Assembly: GCA_963281155.1 (NCBI GenBank)
Contig: CAUJLY010000001.1
Span: 2,542,001 to 2,606,000 of the forward strand
Length of the DNA: 64,000 bases
Source of the DNA: Rhabditophanes sp. KR3021
Taxonomy: Eukaryota > Nematoda > Chromadorea > Rhabditida > Alloionematidae
Direction of reading: 5' to 3'
The position numbers and the translations under genes were made by a program. Below, piece after piece: positions 46,701-55,998 of the stretch (positions are counted from its first letter, which is position 1; each line of letters begins with the position of its first letter). The notes beneath the pieces were generated by a model. It was not told the DNA's origin. It saw only the letters and a list, made by a program, of their open reading frames with translations, and searched no databases.

Positions 46701-47780
46701 TTATATTAATCAACGCTCTTATGTAGAAAGTTAAAATCTCATTTGGTTAGGGATAGGCCGTCTGCGAGACAATGATAAAAAAAGAAGTCTCGAAAAAAGT
46801 GCATTCCTATTCTGGTAAATAATTATTTTATAACATTAATTAGTATAGGATAATCACAGAAACAATAGTGATTAAATTTAACAAACAACATAATTATGAC
46901 CATATCATAAAAATAAGATGTCAAGAAATAAGATTATCTTGTCATAAGTCCAGAGAAGTACAGAGAACTGTTTAAAGACAAACTTTGTTGCAATTTTTGT
47001 TTGAACAAAAGTCATAATTTACTTGAATATTATCCTAAATTTTTTTAAACACACATAAAATTTTTATTATCGTTTTTGATGATAAGTTAGATAAATTTAC
47101 ATACATATATTTCCATCATTCTTATTTTCTATCCAATATGTATATTTATCCCATTTATTAGGAAGGCTTTTTATTAAATAAAGGTTCTCATTTTTTATAA
47201 TCATCTGACATACCCAGATTCCTACGAATCTGCACTTTTAATTAAAATATTTGTGTGTTATTACTATATGTAGTTTGGAGAAAATGTATAAGACAAATTT
47301 TATATGATTACAAACTCATCATTTCCGTGCATTTTGTAGGTTTAAAAAATTACCTTTTAATTGTCTGTCACAACTGTCGCATTTCAAAATCATAAATAAT
47401 AGTAATAAATACTAATAATTTTGACATTGTCTGTACTTCTACTTAGTGAAAGTACCGTGATTGACAGATGATATAAGGAGAGACACGTAGAGTGAAATAT
47501 AGACACAAAGAATAACAGATTATCAACATGATAATTATATTATAGAATAAACAAATAATAAAAAACATAAATATACATTATATTTGATGAAATGTAAACT
47601 GGTTTGATAAAGAGTCAAAACTATAACCAATTGTTTTAGTTTGATCCCTTTACTCAAATGCCCTTTTTCATATGTTAAAACAGCCTTTTATAAAATCATT
47701 TATTTTGTCTTTAATTTAATTTCATAAAGTTATATCCTTAATTGAATTATATATATAGTTCCTTATGATATTGAAATATT
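46700..47780. other. No gene seen
   Basis: AT-rich DNA; no credible open frame, repeat or RNA fold noted. Confidence 0.5.
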
Positions 47781-47793
47781 AAAGAAATGATTA

Positions 47794-48256
47794 TCAGTAT
47801 TGGCCGGGATTACCATAGAACTCAGCCAAGATTTCACCTCGTCTAAGCCCAGCAGCCCATCTTTCGATGACGTTAGACAAGATTGTACTTATTTCTTGAG
47901 CTCTTGAATAAGAAATTCTGATTAGATGAAGACCATTGTTTCTACAATAATTGTTCTTCATTTGGTCATAGCGCCTTTGCCTCTCAAGTGCGTCTGCTCC
48001 ATTTGGATAACCAGATGGTTTGAAGTGCTGTTCACCATCAAATTCAATTAGCAAATTATTTCCAACAATAAAGTCGAATGAACAAAGACCGTCCCTCTCC
48101 GACCAAACCAGGGTAAGTCTTTCTTTTGGAGTAGATCAATTTTTGCCCATTCAACAATCTGTAGCTATCCAAGAAGGCATCAATATTTACTTCTCCCCTT
48201 GAGACCATATTGGGGTATCCAGCAATCATTGGTGATATTCCTGGAGAAAAATTCAT
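47794..48256 (-). pseudogene. PD-(D/E)XK (VSR/DUF559-like) nuclease relic
   Basis: The 3' frame (48054-47794) reads LLIEFDGEQHFKPSGYPNG, then RYDQMKNNYCRNNGLHLIRI. This matches the core of restriction-endonuclease-like proteins in which IE(F/Y)DGxQHF carries the acidic catalytic residues and R-x-D-x2-K-N-x-Y-C is the following helix. The upstream strand (LCSFDFIVGNN) is in frame with it, but earlier parts (SPMIAGYPNMVSRGEVNIDA; WAKIDLL) need frame changes. Close relatives of this pattern are familiar from bacteria, phages and giant viruses. In a nematode window it suggests lateral transfer or carriage by a mobile element. The N-terminal breaks make activity unlikely. Confidence 0.55.
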
Positions 48257-48595
48257 TGAATTGATACTAAAAAAATTAACAAATTTAATTGCTTATTTTT
48301 ATATTCAATAAAATTATTAAACAAATACACGATCGAATAGTAATTTTGAGGTAAACTTTAAATAAATTTGATTTGATACCGCGAGATCAAGTTATAAAAT
48401 GATGTAAATGCATTTGTAAAATGTAATATATTAAAATAATTTAAACGTAATAATAAAATGATGATATTGTCTATGAAAGGCAACGACCTCTACATCTGAT
48501 ACAAAAATAAAGAATGAAATTGAAATGACAAAATAATATTTAAATGTCATCAAAATATCTCTTGAGACGATTTAGCGACTGAAGGGTATTGAGGC

Positions 48596-49604
48596 TTATA
48601 TAACTTTGTTTGGACTATAGATACTACCGAAAATAAAGGAAGTCGTGGCCAACTCGAAAACAGATGAAAACTGGCACTTATAATTGTTGTTCAATAAAAA
48701 GTAACCTGGCAACAAGTCCTTCTCTACAACGACTTCCTTTTTTACCAAATTGTCGTGTTTCGGGGTATTTTCCATTACTGCCACGGCATCCTCTACCGGT
48801 GTTTCATCAACCGCTTTAGATACTACAAATGACTTAGTCCTTCCGTTCTGATGTATCAATTGAATCCTAGAAGCAGTAGCTGTTGTAACTGCGATTGCCT
48901 GTGGCCTTAAACTAGAACCTTCCAGCTTTATCCCGTTCTCTAACTCTTTAAGGGTTTCAGTCCCATCTTTCACACCTATTCAATCCAAAGAAATTCTTTC
49001 TTTCTCTCCCAGTGGCTGCTCTCTTTTCGAACCAAATCAACATCAAAAAGTCTTGACCTGCCTTCAGTCGGTAGGGTTTGAAGATTTTGTCTGGCGAGCT
49101 TCGTCTTGAATCAAATTTAACACGTATCTTCGGTTCCGGTATGCTACCATCAAAAATCTTGTGATGTACCATAAACGATTTAGCCAACTCCGAATCTTTT
49201 GCCTCTAATCTTTCCAATGATTGCACCATCTTATTCCTTTCCACTAACGATTCACGCACCTCCTGACTAATGTCTAGCCCCAATGCTATTGCGGGTCTTA
49301 CTTGTCACAACAGCTTTTACTCCTCTCACGAAGAATATACATCCGTGAAGACTGACTTTGTTGTTTCTACAGATGTTAATTGGATTTTTGCTTTACCAAT
49401 CGCCTTGGTTTTGCCCGCTCCTTTGATGGTCACGTTCAAAGTCCTCGACTGGAAAATTCATCCTCTGGAACTTCTCTTTCTCCTCCGCTGGTAAAACATT
49501 AATTTCCGATCCACTGTCGACTAACGCAGTGAAGATAAGTGGTCCAAACGCGATTGCCTTGAAGATCATTGAGGCTATATCCCAATCCATCGGTGCCATG
49601 TCTT
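48596..49604 (-). mobile_element. Second gypsy-type retroelement fragment, inverted, ending at the gap
   Basis: On the minus strand, starting at the N gap: an aspartic-protease block (LIFTALVDSGSEINVLPA, the D-S/T-G active site), a shifted frame with GLDISQEVRESLVERNKMVQ, which matches the 32.7-kb element almost residue for residue, and a short linker frame. A C-terminal frame (48973-48596) follows with IQLIHQNGRTKSFVVSKAV, typical of the end of pol. Reverse transcriptase and integrase are missing between, so this copy is deleted internally. Gag may lie in the gap. Confidence 0.7.
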
Positions 49605-50104
49605 NNNNNNNNNNNNNNNNNNNNNNNNNNNNNNNNNNNNNNNNNNNNNNNNNNNNNNNNNNNNNNNNNNNNNNNNNNNNNNNNNNNNNNNNNNNNNNNN
49701 NNNNNNNNNNNNNNNNNNNNNNNNNNNNNNNNNNNNNNNNNNNNNNNNNNNNNNNNNNNNNNNNNNNNNNNNNNNNNNNNNNNNNNNNNNNNNNNNNNNN
49801 NNNNNNNNNNNNNNNNNNNNNNNNNNNNNNNNNNNNNNNNNNNNNNNNNNNNNNNNNNNNNNNNNNNNNNNNNNNNNNNNNNNNNNNNNNNNNNNNNNNN
49901 NNNNNNNNNNNNNNNNNNNNNNNNNNNNNNNNNNNNNNNNNNNNNNNNNNNNNNNNNNNNNNNNNNNNNNNNNNNNNNNNNNNNNNNNNNNNNNNNNNNN
50001 NNNNNNNNNNNNNNNNNNNNNNNNNNNNNNNNNNNNNNNNNNNNNNNNNNNNNNNNNNNNNNNNNNNNNNNNNNNNNNNNNNNNNNNNNNNNNNNNNNNN
50101 NNNN
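49605..50104. other. Assembly gap (500 N)
   Basis: Exactly 500 unknown bases, the nominal size used for scaffold gaps. It separates the retroelement fragment from the TIL gene and hides the 3' part of that gene. Order and distance across it are not certain. Confidence 1.
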
Positions 50105-50525
50105 AAAATCTATTTTTACAATTTCTTTCACAATCACTTCCTTCAAGATCCCAATTTTCATTTCTAAGGCAATCGACTGGTGGTGGCGGGGTTGATTTAG
50201 TTACTGCAATTGGTCTGTTTCCAGGACAATCAATCTTCAGAATACATTTATCATCTTCATTAATCGCATAATCTCCCCCGCAATAGCAACCTGGAGGCAT
50301 ACACATTAAAATACATGGCATATGTGCATCCACGTCACCACATTTTGGTTGGCAAGCACTTCCGCAATCAGTATATGTTCTATTTCTAGAACACTCTGTT
50401 GCAGAATTTTCCAAGGGTGGCAAAGGCAGTTTGGATGCAATAGAAAATGTGACCAAAATAGCAATAATCTGAATAACAACAATTAAAGATTATTTTGCAT
50501 TCAAACTTACAATTTTCCCGATCAT
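50105..50525 (-). CDS. Secreted TIL-domain protein (serine protease inhibitor type), 3' end in gap
   Basis: Exon 1 is only five codons (50525-50511, MIGKI). A 42-nt intron 50510-50469 (GTAAGT...ATTCAG) follows, then exon 2 from 50468 into the gap. The first 20 residues form a signal peptide (hydrophobic IIIAILVTFSIAS). The mature chain has a complete trypsin-inhibitor-like domain with ten cysteines in the usual order (CSRNRTYTDCGSACQPKC, MPCILMC, PPGCYC, DKCILKIDC). A second domain then begins (DCLRNENWDLEGSDCERNC) and is cut by the gap. TIL proteins are secreted inhibitors of serine proteases. The protein matches its neighbour at 50968-51699 in gene structure. Confidence 0.8.
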
Positions 50526-50967
50526 TTTGAAATTGTTTATTTTAAGTTATAATATTTTCCTTTAAATATAAGCAAGCAAAGGCGTTGGTATTATGAATAA
50601 TTAGAAACAAACTAAAAGAACAAGGAAACATTTAAATTAACATTATCTAGTCGCCATTTTTAAATGTTGTGAACTATCAAATATGATTACATGAAAAATA
50701 TCACAATAAGTGTAAATGAATCATTTAAAGAAAAAACTCGAGAGCAAGGTCATCTTTTTGTTTGGTGATTGTAAATATATCAAATGATGTAAAATGTAGT
50801 TTAACTGATTGATAATAGTCAATGTTTGCTTTCGATGAGTAATCAACTATAATTTATTATTATTAAAAAAATGGCTATTTCTGAGAGTCAACAGATTATT
50901 GTGATTAATAGAGCACGAGGAAGTTTAGATACCATTTAGTTTATAATATCAACAAATAAACATTTAC

Positions 50968-51699
50968 TCATTGGGCAATTTTGAATTGTAGGCATGAAGT
51001 TCTTAATATACAGTTTCCATTTTGTTTGTCCGTTGCATACTCGCCTGTACAATAGCAGCCTCTAGGGTTGCAAATGTCTGGGCAAAATTTATTGTATAGT
51101 CCGCATTGACTTTTACATCCTGATCCACACTCCATATAAACTTCATTTATCGGACAAATTTGGGGTTTAATGGTTGATTTTACTGAATCATTTGAAGGAA
51201 ATAGAGGAAATCCTTTTTTAGGCTTTACGACAGGACAAGACGTTGTCAATACACATTTTCCCCCATTCTCCTTGATCAATGAATACAAACCGGAGCAATA
51301 ACAGCCAGGCTTGCCACATTTGGGATCACACCAAAAGTACCTCCGTCCACATATATTAGCACATCCTGGTCCACACTCCATATAAGCGTAATTCTTTAGG
51401 CATTCAGGAACTTTTACTGGGCAATCTTTCTTATTAATACAATTTCCGTTATCATCTAAGACATTCGGGTCTAAACAATAGCACCCAGATGATCGGCAAT
51501 TAAGTGTACACATCATTGGTTCCTTGTCTAAACATTTAGCTTCCGCAATTAGTATAAGTTTTATTTCCTGCACATTGGACAGCATTTGAATTTAGGGTGG
51601 CTTTGGTTTGTGCTATTAATAATCTGATCAACATACCCAATATATACTACAAATATATTTAAATATAATGACGTCACAACTTACTAATTGAGCCTTCAT
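50968..51699 (-). pseudogene. Three-TIL-domain secreted protein, frame broken in domain 1
   Basis: Exon 1 is again five codons (51699-51685, MKAQL), followed by a 38-nt intron 51684-51647. Exon 2 continues the signal peptide (YILGMLIRLLIAQTKA) and starts TIL domain 1 (CAGNKTYTNCGS), then hits TAA. The rest of domain 1 (KCLDKEPMMCTLNC), domain 2 (CLKNYAYMECGPGCANIC) and domain 3 (CPINEVYMECGSGCKSQC) lie in one frame shifted relative to the start, open to 50968. The break falls where the third cysteine should be, so a few bases including that codon are lost. Domains 2 and 3 are complete ten-Cys units joined by a Pro/Ser linker. Probably a recent pseudogene; an assembly error is possible. Confidence 0.65.
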
Positions 51700-52079
51700 T
51701 TCACTGAACAATTTATTATTTTTCACTAGATATAATAGACTGATCAAACAAAATCTCTGTTAAATAGTATTCTGAAAAGGCGGGTTTTAAAGTAATTTGA
51801 TTCATTATGAAAATTTTATACACTTTTGTACGCTTTTAAGTTAAAAAAGAGATCATATAACCATTATTAAATATTTATTTGTAGCCAAATAGTAATTAAC
51901 GCATATTAAACAATTGCATACAAATTTATTAAAAATTGGACTGCTATGTAATTGTTGAATGAAGCGATAACTGATTTTTAATCGTTTGAATACTGCCGCA
52001 TTTGCTTACCAATAATAAAAAACTATATTATCAACGTCCATCTGTATTTATAATGATAATATTATTTTTCAAAGCAAAA

Positions 52080-52788
52080 ATGGCTGGAGTAAAAAATTAA
52101 TCAAATAATTATTGTTTTTAAATTTAATTTAATCCATTATCTTTTTAGCTACAACCAGCTACGAAATTCATCCTTTTGGGATTTATTTTCTTTATCATTG
52201 TCGTACAGGCGGCCTAACCCTGACCAAATTAACCTTTATATTTATACATAAGAGTTTTGACTAATGCAAACCCACAAACTTAAAAAATCCTTACTTTTTT
52301 ATCTTTATATCCTCCTTTCACATGAAGAAACAAATATTTTTAAAATTTGTTAGCGCCATCAAATAGTGCTAGTCGTCTAAAAATGAACCCCGCAATTTTG
52401 CTTTAAAATTTTGATATTGCTGTGCTTTAATTATTGAAGACATTTCTCTTGATTATTAAACCCTTTCATAACAAGCTACAACTAAGTAATAAAGGGTTGG
52501 GAATGTGACTGAGATATGATTTATCCTGATCAACTATGTTTAATTGGAATTCCGTCATTACCTAATGCTGGTGTTGGACGGCGATATTGGTTCATGTGTT
52601 GTTTGCATAGGAGAATTAGTTTGCCAGAAGGATACGAAGCTCACGACTTTAATAAGAAATGTTATCCAATTCCACAACTATCTCCACCAGTTAAACCAAC
52701 TAAATGCGACTATGCAGGTGAAAATTGTGGTAAGATGATACGACTTTGCAAGGATCCAAAATACAAAAAGCTATTAAAGTGCAAATGA
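52080..52788 (+). pseudogene. Small secreted Cys-rich gene remnant
   Basis: Exon 1 is 52080-52088 (three codons). A 60-nt intron ends CTTTTTAG at 52148. Exon 2 encodes a textbook signal peptide (LQPATKFILLGFIFFIIVVQ) and then stops at 52215-52217. About 300 bp later, 52516-52788 holds mature-type Cys-rich sequence in two frames (GDIGSCVVCIGELVC, then PEGYEAHDFNKKCYPIPQ and CDYAGENCGKMIRLCKDP). Signal exon and mature part are probably one gene separated by loss of frame or an unseen intron. The final cysteines have ShK-like spacing, but the domain is incomplete. The short first exon resembles the TIL genes next door. Confidence 0.35.
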
Positions 52789-52988
52789 CAAAAAAACTTG
52801 TTATAAGTAAATATTACTAAATATTCAAAATAAAAGTCCAATTCTTCTTCTAATAAATTAATTCTACACCAAAAATATATTATCTATTAAATGAGTGATA
52901 TAATACAAATATGAGTGATATGATATTATGAGTTAAGAAAGAGATAAAAACTTATTTCTCTTTATTTACATTCCGACAAATTTTCAAG

Positions 52989-53981
52989 TTATGTTCTTTG
53001 TGTTGTTCCATGATTTTGGGTTGAGGAAACTTTAAAATTTCGAATTCCCAATGCATAATAGATTTTCTCTCGTAAAGTCACATTAACGAATAGAAAAACT
53101 ACTCCAGGCATTCCATTGACTAAAATGGACCCTATCTGAGCCGCGACAATAAGGCTTTCGGTTATCTCAACGTATTGCAGAATAAAATAACAAAGGCATG
53201 TAAAAGATGTAATAAAGCAGATCAAAATCGTTTGAATATACAATCGTATCGTTGTCTTACTCATCTTTTGGGAGGTTGTTGAAGCCATTGAAATTTTTGA
53301 AACATAGGCTATTATAAAACAAATTGAAAATATAACTTGAAAAAAAGCAGTTCCGATGTTATTTATAACAAGAAATATGTTTGTATAGCCATGGAATTGG
53401 ACTTGGCCTATATTATAATATACGTCGAACACCCATGATTTTGCTATTGGTGAGAAAATAACAGGTGGTGAGAAAAACATACAATATAATCCCCAAAGAA
53501 TGGCTATTAATATCCATGTAAATGTTTTCTTACCTTCAAATAGAAGGTATGTGAAGCGAGGTGAAGCCAACTCCAAAATCCTATTTAAAGCTAAAATTGT
53601 CATTAAGCAACACAATGATCCCCACATTCCATTAGATATCGCACCGCAAGAAAATATTAATTTGGGGTAGCTGCAGTAAAACGTTCCATGTAAGCAAAAT
53701 ATGCCAGCGGCAAGACTTTTGACTAATATATCAATTAAATCACATATTCCACCGACAATTAATATTTTGTAAGCAGAAAATTTTCTGATATCCTTATGAA
53801 ACATCGCAATCAAAAAAGGAATATAGATAATTGTAAAGATTACGTACAAAGAGATGTATAAAACTCCTATAGTAGGTGATTTATATGGATTATCATCTAA
53901 AAATGTCTCATTAAACATGGAACAATCGTAATCAAAATCATTGAATATTACGTTCCACAAATTATTTGAATATAAAGACAT
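52989..53981 (-). CDS. Srt-type chemoreceptor, intronless
   Basis: One uninterrupted 330-codon frame from the ATG at 53981. It has a glycosylatable N-terminus (MFNETF), then seven helices: about 38-60, 72-95, 110-132, 150-172, 205-228, 245-268 and 280-300. The features are typical of the nematode Srt class: YKILIVGGICDLIDILVKS after TM1, a conserved CxxP (YCSYP) before TM3, and LALNRILELASP at the end of TM3. The C-tail is short and polar. It is a G-protein-coupled receptor for presumed chemosensory ligands at sensory cilia. The absence of introns, against one intron in the receptors at 1678 and 58985, could mean retroposition or intron loss. Intact. Confidence 0.85.
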   Translation of the reverse strand: MSLYSNNLWNVIFNDFDYDCSMFNETFLDDNPYKSPTIGVLYISLYVIFTIIYIPFLIAMFHKDIRKFSAYKILIVGGICDLIDILVKSLAAGIFCLHGTFYCSYPKLIFSCGAISNGMWGSLCCLMTILALNRILELASPRFTYLLFEGKKTFTWILIAILWGLYCMFFSPPVIFSPIAKSWVFDVYYNIGQVQFHGYTNIFLVINNIGTAFFQVIFSICFIIAYVSKISMASTTSQKMSKTTIRLYIQTILICFITSFTCLCYFILQYVEITESLIVAAQIGSILVNGMPGVVFLFVNVTLREKIYYALGIRNFKVSSTQNHGTTQRT

Positions 53982-53999
53982 TACTTTAGGTAAATTAAA

Positions 54000-55440
54000 T
54001 GAATTAATAGTATGTTATAAATTCTTTTTTTATTGAAATTGTAATAATCACATAAACGTGAGATAATTGTTATTCTCAGAAGAAAATACAGGATATATAA
54101 ATGACGTTCCGGAGCACTTTGTTTTATTAATTTTAGGTTCTTAAGTGAAAAATATATGCCATTGAAATTGGGGAAGTATATTTAAGTCACGTTAAAAGAA
54201 GGCGTAGAGTGTGTAAAAGAATGTCGTTTTTTCACAACTTAATGAGTGAAACACACGCAAAAAACAAAAAGATTAAAAACGAATGCATGGTACTAAATAA
54301 CAGGAAGACAAACAAGAAAATCATTTGTTCATTGAACTTGCGTGACTTAATATCTTAAAATTAGTCTTTTGAAATATCAAAAAAGTATTATTTTACTCAT
54401 TTTATAAAAAAACTCATTACTTTTTATCTCACGACAACGTGTTCCACTTAGGTGAGATTATAAAATAGAAAACAGCACCAGGAATCAGATGAACTTCAAT
54501 GTGTTTTATAAAAAACTACTTAACTAAAATCCATTACACTTTACCAGGCTATAGAAATGGAATTGGATTTTGTTTTTATTTATACCAAAAATAATTGCAC
54601 AATTTGTCTTTAGAGCATAATCCTTTTTCGTGATCAATGGAAAACGAATCAGTAATGTTTAATGGATTAACATTTATTCAATAATATGACTTTTAAGTGA
54701 GTAAAGATTATAGTCTAATCGTAATAATTGGAGTATTAAAATCCATTATCACATACATTAAGATTCATGATTCACTATCACAAATATTGCAAATTAATTC
54801 GTATAATATTATGAGTTTCAATCACGAAAACTCTGCTCATTTGATCCAAGTTATTTTCATTAATCATAAGAATGTGGATCGTTTTAAAGACCTATAGTAA
54901 ATATGTCATTTTCAACTCTTTAAATATTCATATTATATTTCCGTTTTGATATCTCTGTGTTCCATAGTTAATTGATCTATATTCAAAGCAGAATTGTTTA
55001 TCTTGGAAATGTGATTAAGTTATTAAAAACTTCCTCAAGTTTGATTCCAGAACTCGATATTAGAATTCATATGGAATTCTGAACACTTAATTACCTCAAA
55101 CTGGATTTTTAAAACGGCCTTAGCCCATGTTTGTTGACCTGTTATTCATATACTATGAATATCGTAAGAAGAACGTTATGCATTTAATTAGAAAATTCCT
55201 GTCGATGAATACCAAAAAGATATTTGCTAACATGAAAACAAATAATGTATTGTAAATGCCTTATTACTAGACGAATAACTAATTATGCAATTTAATCTTA
55301 ATTTGTTGCTTGAAGTAATATTTGATTCTAACACAGAAAATTAGTCTTACTTCAGAGGGCCTATATAAAATATTATTTAAATGCCATAAAGAAATATGAT
55401 TATAAAGTAATATTTACACTACGTATGACTGATTTTTGAT
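54000..55440. other. No gene seen, except a diverged repeat
   Basis: AT-rich intergenic DNA. The only recognisable item is the dispersed repeat at 55072-55190, shared with 45920-46040. Confidence 0.5.
55072..55190 (+). repeat. Diverged dispersed repeat, copy 2 (with 45920-46040)
   Basis: Carries TTCTGAACACTTAATTACCT, CTCAAACTGGATTTTTAAAA and CGTAAGAAG in the same order as copy 1. Confidence 0.45.
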
Positions 55441-55484
55441 TTGCAAATTTATTTATTATACATTAAATGTTTTGCGATCAACAA

Positions 55485-55682
55485 CTTGATCCATGTTCAC
55501 ATTCTTAATCATCAAACAGCGGGTGCGATTAAAACGGTTCAAACGATAAAGATAATAAATGCTGTTCTAAAAGCGAACATGTTTGTAACAATAAAAGGCT
55601 GTAGTAGAGAATCCAAAAATATTTTGCTTGCAAGAGTTTGGATTTAATTATAATGATGCATGTTTTTGTGGAGACTTATAAA
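55485..55682 (+). pseudogene. Decayed small Cys-rich peptide sequence
   Basis: One + strand frame carries a cysteine series with two in-frame TAA codons between the first cysteines (segments DPCSHS, SSNSGCD, NDKDNKCCSKSEHVCNN) and then a stop. A second frame continues with PKIFCLQEFGFNYNDACFCG to a stop at 55682. The adjacent CC and closely spaced cysteines are typical of small disulfide-knotted secreted peptides. No signal peptide is visible. It is broken at several points and not expected to be made. It lies 300 bp upstream of the giant Cys-repeat gene in the same orientation but does not share its spacing rule. Confidence 0.3.
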
Positions 55683-55998
55683 TGATCTTTATAATCAAAC
55701 TTCGTCAATATTGATGTCGAACGTTTACGCCATTGCATGTAAATCATTTGAATTTTAATAAATATACTGATATCTGTACAAGGTGGCTTCAACTGATTTG
55801 CAAGTACGAACCTCAAAGAGCATATCAAACAAGTCAATACAGGGACAACAAAAGGATCAAATATGCTTTTGATGCAGATAACTTGCTTTTTGATAACTTA
55901 AATCTTCATTAATATGCCAAATAAACAAACTCTGGGCGTATTTAAGAAAAATGGTACTCAAATATTTCATAACATCTATTTGATTGTCTATTACTACG

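Noticed and set aside
49499..50195. Open frames crossing the N run
   Set aside because: Frames are only continuous because unknown bases cannot contain stops; joining the retroelement on one side to the TIL gene on the other is an artefact.
54697..54897. 66-codon + strand frame
   Set aside because: AT-driven composition, no neighbouring exon and no family pattern.
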